Shown in pieces: positions 7,956-14,286 of a stretch of DNA of 21,276 bases. Source of the DNA: Alphaproteobacteria bacterium (lineage in GTDB: Bacteria; Pseudomonadota; Alphaproteobacteria; Caulobacterales; Caulobacteraceae); contig JAHINZ010000193.1 in the NCBI GenBank assembly GCA_018895795.1, positions 1 to 21,276 on the forward strand, read 5' to 3'. The notes under the pieces are model-generated. The model made no database searches and was not told the DNA's origin. It was given only the letters and a program-made list of their open reading frames with translations. The translations under genes were made by a program, and so were the position numbers. Each line of letters begins with the position of its first letter. Position 1 is the stretch's first letter.

Positions 7956-8321
7956 GTGAAGACCTGTCTCGTGGTCGACGACAGCCGGGTGATCCGCAAG
8001 GTCGCCCGCCGGGTCCTCGAGGACATCGGTTTCGAGATCGCCGAGGCCGCCGATGGCATGGAGGCCCTCGCGTGGTGTCGCGCCGCCATGCCCGACGCCG
8101 TGCTCTTGGACTGGAACATGCCGGTGATGAACGGCATCGAGTTCCTGCGCCAATTGCGCACCGAACCCGGCGGCGACGCGCCGACCGTGGTGTTCTGCAC
8201 CGTCGAGAACAATGTCGATCACATCCGCGCGGCCCTCGAGGCCGGCGCCGACGAATATATCATGAAGCCGTTTGACGGCGAGATCATCGCGGCGAAGTTC
8301 GCCGAGGCGGGCCTGCTGTGA
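7956..8321 (+). CDS. Single-domain response regulator (CheY-like receiver)
   Basis: A stand-alone receiver of 121 residues. It has the acidic pair D8-D9 (VVDDS), the phosphoacceptor D52 in LLDWNMPVMNG, T82 in FCTVENN and K104 in IMKPF, so it should be phosphorylatable. There is no output domain, so it acts by binding a partner or as a phosphate sink. The GTG at 7956 has GGAG six bases upstream; the TTG at 7944 overlaps that site and is not favoured. Its TGA stop overlaps the cheR GTG start as GTGA, implying translational coupling. The same order chpT-receiver-cheR next to the sigT locus is, from memory, found in C. crescentus. The partner kinase is unknown. Confidence 0.88.
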   Translation: MKTCLVVDDSRVIRKVARRVLEDIGFEIAEAADGMEALAWCRAAMPDAVLLDWNMPVMNGIEFLRQLRTEPGGDAPTVVFCTVENNVDHIRAALEAGADEYIMKPFDGEIIAAKFAEAGLL

Positions 8322-9148
8322 CACCCGAGGACATGGACCTTCTGGCCGCCTTGGGCCGCGCGCGCGCCGGTCTGAAGATCGACGTCGACAAGACCTATGT
8401 CGTCGAAAGCCGTCTGGCGCCCCTGGCCCGCCGCGAAGGGTTCGATTCGATCGAGGCCCTGATCGCCACCCTGCGCGCCAAGCGCGAGGAACGCCTGATC
8501 TGGGCGATCGTCGAGGCCCTGACCTTCAACGACACCAGCTTCTTCCGCGACCGGGACATCTTCGCCCATCTGCGCGACACCGTGCTGCCGGACCTGTCCA
8601 AGGCCCGCCTCGATCAGCCGATCCGGGTCTGGAGCGCGGCGTGCTCGACAGGGCAGGAAGTCTATTCCCTGGCCATGGCGGCCGGCGAAAGCCGCGACGT
8701 CGAACCCGGCGCGCGGTTTGAATTCTTCGGCTCGGATCTGTCGGAGCGTTGCCTGGAAAAGGCCCAGAGCGGCCTCTACACCCAGTTTGAAGTCCAGCGC
8801 GGCCTGCCGATCAAGCAATTGGTCAAGCATTTCAACAACACGGACGACACCTGGGAAATCTCGCCGCGCATCCGGCAATCGGTGCGCTGGAAGCGGATCA
8901 ATCTGCTCAGCGATCTGTCTTCCCTGGGCACATTCGACGTCATCCTGCTGCGCCATGTGCTGGATGGTCTGGAGCCGTCGCTGCACGGCCGGATCATCGA
9001 GTCCCTGGTCGCGCGTCTGGCCGAGGACGGGGTGCTGGTCCTGGGCCCCGACGACCAGCTGACCGGCGCCGCCGCCACCCTGCTCCAGGCCGGCGATCCG
9101 CCCGGCGTCTTCGTCCGCGGCCCCGCCGCGCGGGAAGCCGCGGCTTAA
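8318..9148 (+). CDS. cheR: CheR-type protein-glutamate methyltransferase
   Basis: CheR enzymes use S-adenosylmethionine to methylate glutamates of chemoreceptors. The 276-residue protein has a helical N-terminal domain (about 1-90) with LTFNDTSFFRD near residues 68-78, corresponding to the family block LTTNETxFFRD. The SAM-binding motif follows as VWSAACSTGQEVYSLAM (104-120), with FFGSDLSERCLEKAQ and FDVILLRHVL further on. The usual CRNVL block reads LRHVL, so a conserved Asn is replaced by His. No receptor, cheA, cheB or cheW is nearby, so the substrate is uncertain. The GTG start at 8318 overlaps the preceding stop by four bases. Confidence 0.87.
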   Translation: MTPEDMDLLAALGRARAGLKIDVDKTYVVESRLAPLARREGFDSIEALIATLRAKREERLIWAIVEALTFNDTSFFRDRDIFAHLRDTVLPDLSKARLDQPIRVWSAACSTGQEVYSLAMAAGESRDVEPGARFEFFGSDLSERCLEKAQSGLYTQFEVQRGLPIKQLVKHFNNTDDTWEISPRIRQSVRWKRINLLSDLSSLGTFDVILLRHVLDGLEPSLHGRIIESLVARLAEDGVLVLGPDDQLTGAAATLLQAGDPPGVFVRGPAAREAAA

Positions 9149-9172
9149 GGCCTGCGGGACTCCAGACATGAC

Positions 9173-9202
9173 GACGCCCGCCGATCGAAACCGGCGGGCG
9201 TC
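9173..9202. terminator. Stem-loop between convergent cheR and entericidin gene
   Basis: Arms gacgcccgccg (9173-9183) and cggcgggcgtc (9192-9202) form a perfect 11-bp stem with an 8-base loop. There is no T run on either side. Its position between the two converging stops suggests a bidirectional terminator. Confidence 0.6.
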
Positions 9203-9223
9203 GAACCTGACCTGAACGTCAGA

Positions 9224-9361
9224 CTAGTTCTTGACTTCCTTGGCCGTATCCGAAACGGCCTTGCCGGCCGAGGAGACGTCCTTGCCAGCGCCTTCGACGG
9301 TGTTGCAGGCGGCGACGGACAGGCTGGCGGCGATCGCGGCCAGAAGGATCAATTTGCGCAT
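9224..9361 (-). CDS. Entericidin-like small lipoprotein
   Basis: A 45-residue lipoprotein too short for most gene finders. It begins MRKLILLAAIAASLSVAAC, with the lipidated Cys at residue 19, followed by NTVEGAGKDVSSAGKAV. The short signal, the Cys-Asn-Thr-x-x-G-x-G-x-D start and the Ala/Lys-rich tail are typical of the EcnA/EcnB family (entericidin). Entericidins are stress-induced envelope peptides whose exact role in alphaproteobacteria is unclear. A perfect SigT-type promoter (9415-9439, leftward) lies at the end of phyK and would give a leader of about 45 bases, so it has its own stress promoter as well as possible read-through from phyK. GGAGACC precedes the ATG. Confidence 0.88.
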   Translation of the reverse strand: MRKLILLAAIAASLSVAACNTVEGAGKDVSSAGKAVSDTAKEVKN

Positions 9362-9414
9362 GATGGTCTCCGGGGGTTAGGGCCGACTGGCCCGATAGAG
9401 CTGTTCGCTGAGGG

Positions 9415-9439
9415 AACGCTCCCGGCCAAGCTAGGTTCC
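9415..9439 (-). promoter_or_regulatory. SigT/EcfG-type promoter for the entericidin-like gene
   Basis: Read leftwards: GGAAC at 9439-9435, 16-base spacer, CGTT at 9418-9415. This matches the EcfG consensus GGAAC-N16/17-CGTT exactly. The -35 box lies inside the last codons of phyK and the gene starts at 9361. Confidence 0.85.
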
Positions 9440-11128
9440 AGCGTCGGGCGCCTGGGGCGTTGGAAAAATCAGCCGCACCAGCAGGCCGCCGCTTGGGCTG
9501 GTCTCGAAGGTCACCTTGCCGCGCAACTGGCGGGCGAAGGCGTTCATCAAGGTCCGCCCCACCCCCAGGGTCCGGCCCTCGACCGCGCCGGGGCCGTTGT
9601 CGCCGATCGAGAGCTCGGCCTCGCCGCCGTGCACGGCGAAACTCACCGACAACAGCCCGCCCCGCTCGCCGAACGCATGTTTCTGGGCGTTGGTGATCGC
9701 CTCCACCGCGAACAGGGCGATCGGCGCGAGACGATCGGGATCGATGACCAGCGGATCGGCATGGACCTCGGTGCGCACCGCGCCGCCCGGCGAGGCGTCG
9801 CCGGCCAGAAGCAGCGCCGTGAGCTCCTCCAGGAAGGGGCGCAGGTCGACGCGCTTGAGGTCTGGCCCCTGGTAAAGGGCGCGATAGATCTGGGCCAGGG
9901 CGGTGATGCGCTGGCGGGTGTCGTTCATCGCCGCCTTGGCCGCCGGGTCGGTCAGGGCGCGCTGCTGCATGTTCAGCAACGAGGTGATGATCTGCAGATT
10001 GTTCTTCACCCGATGATGGATCTCGCGCATCAGCGCGTCCTTCTCCGCCAGGGAGTCCATCAGCGACGCATCGCGAGCCACGATCGCGCCGGCCATGTCA
10101 TCGAGCGTGGCGGCCAGTTCGCGGATTTCCGGCGGCGCGCGCTCGGCTTGCAGCGGCCGCACGGTGAACCGGCCGCGGGCGTAGATCGCCGCCACCCGCT
10201 GCAGATAGATGATCCAGCGGATCACCGCCCGCTCGGTGGCGTAGAGCACCGCGCCCAGGGCCAGGAAGAAGGCCAGCAGCGGCAGGACCAGGCGGGAGAT
10301 CGGATTGATCCAGGCCCAGGACAGCAGGCCGGGCGACGGGGCCGACAGCAGGACGAACACGCCGCCTTCGATCAGTGGAGCGGCCGAAAAGGCCCGTTCG
10401 CGCCCCTGGCGGTCCTTGCCCGACCACAGCACCGCGCCGCGCTCGGCGGCCTTGGCGCGCCAGCCTAAGGGCAGCGCGCCGAAGGCGCTGGCCTCGGTGG
10501 CCGCGAAGACGTCGCCGCGTGAATCGGCCAGGGCGATCTCGGCGCCGTCGGGCATGAAGCGACTGGTGGTCTCCAGGCGCAGGCTGCGCAGGGTCAACAC
10601 CGCGACCATGGCCCCGTCAAACCGGCCGTCGACATCGTCGGGACGCACAGCGGCCAGGACGGCCGGTTCGGTCGCATAGACCGCGCCGGGCGCGCTGGCC
10701 ACCACCAGGGGGGCGCCGGCGGCCAGGGCGCGAAACCAGGGTCGCGTCGCCCGCCCGGGATCGGACGGCGTGGTCCCCGCCGCGCAGGCCACGCGACCGC
10801 GCGCGTCGAACCGGATCAGATTGGCGTAGCCCGGAAGGCGGGCTCGAATATCCGCCAGCCTTTGGGCGCACTCCAGACCCACTGAACCGGGACCCAAGGT
10901 CTGCAGCAAGACGCCGGCCGACTCGATCCGGGTGCGGGCGATCGCCGCGCTTCGCGACGCGGCGCGTTCGAGGGCCTGCTGACGCAGTTCTGCTTCCGCG
11001 CGAAACGCGAAGACCGACTGCAGGCCGCCCAGAACCAACACCGGCAGAAGCGCGACAAAAAGCGCGGCGGCCAGCCGGACGCGAATCGAGGTTACGGCCC
11101 CCGCGCCCCGCCCCTTGAACGCTTTCAC
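9431..11128 (-). CDS. phyK: PhyK, membrane sensor kinase of the general stress response
   Basis: This 565-residue HisKA_2-type kinase has a membrane segment at about 16-40, a periplasmic sensor domain at about 43-275, a second membrane segment at about 277-297, a HAMP-like linker and then the kinase. The H-box reads MREIHHRVKNNLQIITSLLN with the first His at residue 371, the position I recall for C. crescentus PhyK. The ATP-binding part has EAITNAQKHAF and IGDNGPG with GVGRTLMNAF. PhyK phosphorylates PhyR, which then captures NepR and frees SigT. The sensor domain has only two cysteines, at 87 and 115. The GTG start at 11128 overlaps the sigT stop as GTGA, so it is the third gene of the nepR-sigT-phyK operon. 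Confidence 0.93.
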   Translation of the reverse strand: MKAFKGRGAGAVTSIRVRLAAALFVALLPVLVLGGLQSVFAFRAEAELRQQALERAASRSAAIARTRIESAGVLLQTLGPGSVGLECAQRLADIRARLPGYANLIRFDARGRVACAAGTTPSDPGRATRPWFRALAAGAPLVVASAPGAVYATEPAVLAAVRPDDVDGRFDGAMVAVLTLRSLRLETTSRFMPDGAEIALADSRGDVFAATEASAFGALPLGWRAKAAERGAVLWSGKDRQGRERAFSAAPLIEGGVFVLLSAPSPGLLSWAWINPISRLVLPLLAFFLALGAVLYATERAVIRWIIYLQRVAAIYARGRFTVRPLQAERAPPEIRELAATLDDMAGAIVARDASLMDSLAEKDALMREIHHRVKNNLQIITSLLNMQQRALTDPAAKAAMNDTRQRITALAQIYRALYQGPDLKRVDLRPFLEELTALLLAGDASPGGAVRTEVHADPLVIDPDRLAPIALFAVEAITNAQKHAFGERGGLLSVSFAVHGGEAELSIGDNGPGAVEGRTLGVGRTLMNAFARQLRGKVTFETSPSGGLLVRLIFPTPQAPDAGT

Positions 11129-11730
11129 CGCTGAGAGCTCAACCGCTCCGCGTCGGCCAGGATCGAACCCATCGCGTCGCTCGCCGAACGGCCGTCGCGA
11201 TCATAGGCGCCCGCCTCGAGGATGGCCTGCAGCGCGCGTCGCGCGCGACTGACGCGGCTTTTCACGGTGCCCACGGCGCAGCCGCAGATGGCCGCGGCTT
11301 CTTCATAGGCGAAGCCGCCGGCCCCGACGAGGATCAGGGCTTCGCGTTGTTCGGCCGGCAACATGCCCAGGCCCAGGCGAAGCTCGTCCAGGGCCACGGG
11401 AGCCTCCGGATCATCGACCGCGACCAGGGTCCGCTCGGCGGCGTCCTGGTCCAGCTGGCTCTGGCGCCACGAGCGGCGCTTCTCGGAATAGAATTGATTG
11501 CGCAGGATCATGAAGGTCCAGGCCTTCATGTTGGTGCCGAGCTGAAAGCTGGCCCGGGCGTCCCAGGCCTTCATCATGGCGTCCTGCGCCAGGTCATCGG
11601 CGGCGGTGGCGTCGCCCGTCAGCGTGCGGGCGAAGGCGCGCAGATGAGGAATCAGCGTGACCAGTTCCCGCTTGAACGTCGTGTCGCGGGCCGGATCGAA
11701 CGGCGACCGGCCGACCTGAGTGTCGGTCAT
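11125..11730 (-). CDS. sigT: ECF sigma factor SigT (EcfG family), general stress response
   Basis: SigT is the EcfG-type sigma factor that directs RNA polymerase to stress genes. The 201-residue protein has region 2 at about 25-95, with LAQDAMMKAWDARASFQ and AWTFMILRNQFYSEKRR, and region 4 at about 118-170, with LPAEQREALILVGAGGFAYE and GTVKSRVSRARRAL. These are the hallmark EcfG blocks. The ATG at 11730 is two bases from the nepR stop, so sigma and anti-sigma are made together. Its own operon carries a perfect SigT promoter (11983-12007), which predicts positive autoregulation, as known for this family. Confidence 0.96.
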   Translation of the reverse strand: MTDTQVGRSPFDPARDTTFKRELVTLIPHLRAFARTLTGDATAADDLAQDAMMKAWDARASFQLGTNMKAWTFMILRNQFYSEKRRSWRQSQLDQDAAERTLVAVDDPEAPVALDELRLGLGMLPAEQREALILVGAGGFAYEEAAAICGCAVGTVKSRVSRARRALQAILEAGAYDRDGRSASDAMGSILADAERLSSQR

Positions 11731-11732
11731 GT

Positions 11733-11918
11733 TCAGTCCTTGCCCCCGGCCTTGTCGGCCTTGCGGAGGATTTCAAGGAACTCGTCCGGAACCGTCTCGT
11801 TGACGACCTCGTCGAACATCTGGCGCAGCTTCACGCCGATCGCTTGTTGGCGCAGACGCGCTTCGTCCAGCGCCGGGGCGCCCTTGCGGTGATCTTCCAT
11901 GGGTACGTGTTCGATCAT
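11733..11918 (-). CDS. nepR: NepR, anti-sigma factor of SigT
   Basis: NepR binds and inhibits SigT until phosphorylated PhyR takes it away (partner switching). The 61-residue protein contains the conserved helices GVKLRQMFDEVVNETVPDEF and ILRKADK. The ATG at 11918 has GAGG close by (short spacing); a second ATG at 11900 would give 55 residues and cannot be excluded. Longer frames reaching 12041 would run into the promoter and are rejected. It is first in the nepR-sigT-phyK operon and divergent from phyR. Confidence 0.93.
   Translation of the reverse strand: MIEHVPMEDHRKGAPALDEARLRQQAIGVKLRQMFDEVVNETVPDEFLEILRKADKAGGKD
11777..11801 (+). promoter_or_regulatory. SigT-type promoter match inside nepR, antisense
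   Basis: GGAAC at 11777-11781, a 16-base spacer and CGTT at 11798-11801, on the strand opposite to nepR. It matches the consensus exactly, but it encodes conserved NepR residues (NETVPDEF), so coding constraint could produce it by chance. If active, it would give an antisense RNA over the first two thirds of nepR. Confidence 0.3.
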
Positions 11919-11982
11919 GTCCTCGACGCCGATAGAACGCGGCGTCCGCCCCCTGTGGCCGAATGTTTCTCTGCGAGATGAC

Positions 11983-12007
11983 AACGCGGTTTTCCGTATC
12001 CGGTTCC
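11983..12007 (-). promoter_or_regulatory. SigT-type promoter of nepR-sigT-phyK
   Basis: Read leftwards: GGAAC at 12007-12003, 16-base spacer, CGTT at 11986-11983. The leader to the nepR ATG at 11918 would be about 57 bases. It implies autoregulation of the sigma factor operon. Confidence 0.93.
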
Positions 12008-12046
12008 CGAAGCTTGGGCATAGAATGGCAAAAATTCGCAATCAGC

Positions 12047-12071
12047 GGAACCGCATCGACGAGGCGGCGTT
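12047..12071 (+). promoter_or_regulatory. SigT-type promoter of phyR
   Basis: GGAAC at 12047-12051, 16-base spacer, CGTT at 12068-12071. The phyR ATG is at 12145, giving a leader of about 65 bases. It is arranged back to back with the nepR promoter, with 39 bases between the two -35 boxes. Confidence 0.93.
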
Positions 12072-12144
12072 AAGTCGGTGATTGAATAGCCCAGCTTGGG
12101 CTTTTAATCGCGTTTTTCATGAAGACACCGCATCGGGAGGGGTC

Positions 12145-12948
12145 ATGAGTCTACTTGCTCGGCTGGCGCCACATCTGCCTTACGTCCGTCGCTATGCCCG
12201 CGCCCTCACCGGGGACCAGACCACGGGTGATCACTATGTGCGGGTGGCGCTGGAAGCCCTGGCGGCCGGCGAGCGCTCGCTCGACGCCGACCTGTCGCCG
12301 CGCGTCGCGCTGTATCGGGTTTTCCACGCCATCTGGCTGTCGACCGGCGCTCAACTCGAGGCCCGCCGCGAGTCAGACGGCGGGTCGGCCGTCGATGACG
12401 CCACCCAGCGCCTGATGCGGATCGCGCCGCGATCGCGCCAGGCGTTCCTGCTGACCGCCCTGGAAGGCTTCACCCCGACCGAGGCCGCCCAGATTCTGGT
12501 CTGCGAATTCGGCGACGTCGAACGCCTGATCGCCGAGGCCCAGACCGAGATCGACGCGGAATTGGCCACGGACGTCCTGATCATCGAGGATGAGCCGGTG
12601 ATCGCCGCCGATATCGAGGCCCTGGTCCGCGAGTTGGGCCATGACGTCACCGACATCGCCGCGACCCGCGGCGAGGCTCTCGAGGCGGTCAATCGCAAGA
12701 CCCCCGGCTTGGTGCTGGCCGACATCCAGCTCGCGGACGGTTCCTCCGGCATCGACGCGGTCAAGGATATCCTGGCGCGCCTCGACGTGCCGGTGATCTT
12801 CATCACCGCCTTCCCCGAACGCTTGCTGACCGGCGAACGGCCCGAGCCGACCTTCCTGATCACCAAGCCTTTCCAGCCGGAAACGGTGAAGGCGGCGATC
12901 GGCCAGGCGCTGTTCTTCCATCCTCGCAAGACGCGCAAGGCCGCGTGA
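12145..12948 (+). CDS. phyR: PhyR, anti-anti-sigma response regulator
   Basis: PhyR has a sigma-factor-like N-terminal domain and a receiver at the C-terminus. When phosphorylated, the sigma-like domain binds NepR and releases SigT. In this 267-residue protein the sigma-like part spans about 1-135 (MSLLARLAPHLPYVRRYARA; region-4-like block RSRQAFLLTALEGFTPTEAA). The receiver is about 143-262, with IIEDEP, phosphoacceptor D193 in LVLADIQLADGSSG, T in FITAFPE and K in ITKPFQPE. The ATG at 12145 follows GGGAGG and gives the family length; an in-frame upstream start at 12082 lies too close to the promoter and lacks a ribosome binding site. Confidence 0.96.
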   Translation: MSLLARLAPHLPYVRRYARALTGDQTTGDHYVRVALEALAAGERSLDADLSPRVALYRVFHAIWLSTGAQLEARRESDGGSAVDDATQRLMRIAPRSRQAFLLTALEGFTPTEAAQILVCEFGDVERLIAEAQTEIDAELATDVLIIEDEPVIAADIEALVRELGHDVTDIAATRGEALEAVNRKTPGLVLADIQLADGSSGIDAVKDILARLDVPVIFITAFPERLLTGERPEPTFLITKPFQPETVKAAIGQALFFHPRKTRKAA

Positions 12949-12974
12949 TCCCAGGGCGACATCCCTGAACGTCG

Positions 12975-13004
12975 ACGGCCGCCCCTCGGGGCGGCCGTTT
13001 TCGT
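12975..13004 (+). terminator. Intrinsic terminator of phyR
   Basis: Arms acggccgcccc (12975-12985) and ggggcggccgt (12988-12998) form an 11-bp GC-rich stem, followed by TTTTCGTTT. It lies 26 bases after the phyR stop. Confidence 0.85.
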
Positions 13005-13054
13005 TTGCGGAGCAGCTCGCCGCGGGCGCGGCGATCGGGCCGCCCTAGCCGCCC

Positions 13055-13312
13055 CTAGCCGGCTGGCGTCTGGGTCTGGCGCGCGGGGACCTGATCGGTG
13101 TTGTAGCGGCTGGCTTCGGCGGGCGTCTTGACGCCGTTATTGTGCTCGACCGACGCCAGATCGCCCGAGCGGAAGGCCCAGGCCCCGAACCGGGCCAGGG
13201 CGGCCAGAACGGTCGAGATCACCAGGATCGCGAAGATGTGCTGACCCCAGCGGCCCTGACGGACGCGGGTGGCGTTGAGTCGCGGGGCTTGATGATGGAT
13301 GTCGGCTGGCAT
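13055..13312 (-). CDS. Small single-pass membrane protein, unknown function
   Basis: An 85-residue protein starting MPADIHHQAP. A basic N-terminal part (RLNATRVRQGRWGQH) leads into one hydrophobic segment at about residues 25-45 (IFAILVISTVLAALARFGAW). A polar tail rich in Asn, Thr, Gln and Pro follows. I do not recognise a family. The ATG at 13312 has AAGGAG six bases upstream; the TTG at 13327 would overlap that site. It begins 11 bases after the preceding small gene ends, so the two form an operon under the SigT-type promoter at 13568-13592. The inferred role is envelope-associated stress function. Confidence 0.72.
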   Translation of the reverse strand: MPADIHHQAPRLNATRVRQGRWGQHIFAILVISTVLAALARFGAWAFRSGDLASVEHNNGVKTPAEASRYNTDQVPARQTQTPAG

Positions 13313-13323
13313 GTCGCTCTCCT

Positions 13324-13521
13324 TCAATGGAAACTCTGAGCGGGCGAGATCATCTCGATCGGCAAGGGCCGGGCGGTGAAGGCCTGAACGACGCTGGCCG
13401 AGCCAGCGACGGCCGCGATCACCATCAACGCCAGGAGGCGGGTCCTGGCCGCTCTCTGGCGACGGCTGGGCGTGGCGTAAAAAACCGTGCCGCCATGTTC
13501 GGCTTGATAGCTTCGGATCAT
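13324..13521 (-). CDS. Small membrane or secreted protein, unknown function
   Basis: A 65-residue protein starting MIRSYQAEHG. It has a strongly basic stretch (SRRQRAARTR, about residues 19-28), then a hydrophobic segment at about 29-47 (LLALMVIAAVAGSASVVQA) ending in a possible signal peptidase site, then a short tail. I do not recognise a family. A strong AGGAGG lies seven bases before the ATG at 13521. The SigT-type promoter at 13568-13592 would give a leader of about 40 bases. It is the first gene of a two-gene operon with the 85-residue membrane protein. Confidence 0.72.
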   Translation of the reverse strand: MIRSYQAEHGGTVFYATPSRRQRAARTRLLALMVIAAVAGSASVVQAFTARPLPIEMISPAQSFH

Positions 13522-13567
13522 GACGCGCCCTCCTGTCGATAACGGCCCGCTCGACCGTCAGGAAAAC

Positions 13568-13592
13568 AACGTGCGCGGACCCTCGACGTTCC
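13568..13592 (-). promoter_or_regulatory. SigT-type promoter of the two small membrane protein genes
   Basis: Read leftwards: GGAAC at 13592-13588, 16-base spacer, CGTT at 13571-13568. It matches the consensus exactly and is divergent from the small RNA promoter 46 bases away. Confidence 0.9.
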
Positions 13593-13637
13593 GCGTCCCG
13601 CCCTTTGCGGCCGTGATCAAAAAAATCGCGCGACGCG

Positions 13638-13662
13638 GGAACCCGTAAGAGGCGACGGCGTT
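13638..13662 (+). promoter_or_regulatory. SigT-type promoter of the candidate small RNA
   Basis: GGAAC at 13638-13642, 16-base spacer, CGTT at 13659-13662. The first rightward protein gene, the lipid kinase at 14806, has its own promoter, and the genes at 13803-14684 run the other way. The promoter therefore points to a short non-coding transcript. Confidence 0.88.
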
Positions 13663-13668
13663 TTATAG

Positions 13669-13747
13669 TTGCGGAGGCGGCGACGCCCCCCCGACTTGAG
13701 GCCGGCGCAAGCCGGCCTGCCGCCTCCGCACCCCCGCCCTTTTTTTT
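13669..13747 (+). ncRNA. Candidate SigT-dependent small RNA (possible GsrN homologue)
   Basis: The RNA would start about 7 bases after the -10 box and end at eight T (13740-13747), about 79 bases in all. The segment gcggaggcggc (13671-13681) pairs perfectly with gccgcctccgc (13719-13729). Inside this stem are an unpaired strand with a run of seven C (13686-13692) and a hairpin, aggccggc/gccggcct (13699-13706 with 13711-13718), capped by the GCAA tetraloop. There is no ribosome binding site or convincing frame. In C. crescentus the SigT-dependent RNA GsrN uses a C-rich loop to bind G-rich leaders such as katG; the C run, promoter type and location near sigT suggest, but do not prove, that this is its homologue. 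Confidence 0.7.
13719..13747 (+). terminator. 3' end signal of the candidate small RNA
   Basis: The right arm of the 11-bp stem (13719-13729) is followed by ACCCCCGCCC and then eight T. The ten-base gap between stem and T run is longer than in a standard intrinsic terminator, so the exact end is uncertain. Confidence 0.55.
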
Positions 13748-13802
13748 GATCTCGGCGCCCTTGGCGACAGGCCTTTGGCTTGTGGCCCTTTGGGGCTCGA
13801 CC

Positions 13803-14258
13803 TCAGGGCTGCTTGCTCATCTTGAAGAGAATGTCGGCCCTGCGGCGCAAGGGCGCGGCGTCGCCCGACAGGCTTGTCGCGCCGGACTCGCCCGCGGCGG
13901 CCAGGTCGAACGCGACCTGGCTGAAGCCCGCTTTCTTGAGGGCCTGGGCGACCGATACGGCCCGGCGACGGGACAGGTCGAGATTGGCGCCGGCGGCTCC
14001 GACCGCATCGGCCAGACCGATCACGCGGGCCTGGTCCACCCGGCAGCCCTTGGCCAGGGTCGCTGCGCTGGCCAGCACCGAGCGCGCCTCGCGCGTCACG
14101 CGCGTCGCGTCGCGTTCAAAATAGATCGAGACCTGAAAATCGGCGCATTGGGGCGGCGCGACCTCGATCGCGGCGCGCGTGGGACGCCAAGGCGCCGAAG
14201 CGCAACCCGCGAGCATCAAGCCGACGCCCAAGGCCGCCGCCGTTATCTTTGCCGTCAT
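13803..14258 (-). CDS. OmpA-like lipoprotein
   Basis: A 151-residue protein with signal peptide and lipobox LAGC (Cys at residue 19). From about residue 43 it carries an OmpA C-terminal-like domain: FQVSIYFERDATRVTREA, then an alanine-rich helix, IGLADAVGAAGANLDLSRRRA and VAQALKKAG. Such domains bind peptidoglycan non-covalently, so the protein probably tethers the outer membrane to the cell wall. The usual family block is only partly conserved (IGLADAVG in place of GHTDxxG), so binding may be altered. It lies 81 bases downstream of the glycine-zipper lipoprotein gene on the same strand, separated by a stem-loop; its own promoter is not obvious. Confidence 0.8.
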   Translation of the reverse strand: MTAKITAAALGVGLMLAGCASAPWRPTRAAIEVAPPQCADFQVSIYFERDATRVTREARSVLASAATLAKGCRVDQARVIGLADAVGAAGANLDLSRRRAVSVAQALKKAGFSQVAFDLAAAGESGATSLSGDAAPLRRRADILFKMSKQP

Positions 14259-14286
14259 CGCCCTAGCCCCGTTTCAGACATGCGGA

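Noticed and set aside
8488..8512. GGAAC-N16-CGTC inside cheR
   Set aside because: One mismatch in the -10 box and position within a coding region with no gene start just downstream.
13669..13802. Possible TTG-started peptide over the small RNA
   Set aside because: No ribosome binding site, the frame reads through the T run, and the stems explain the sequence better.
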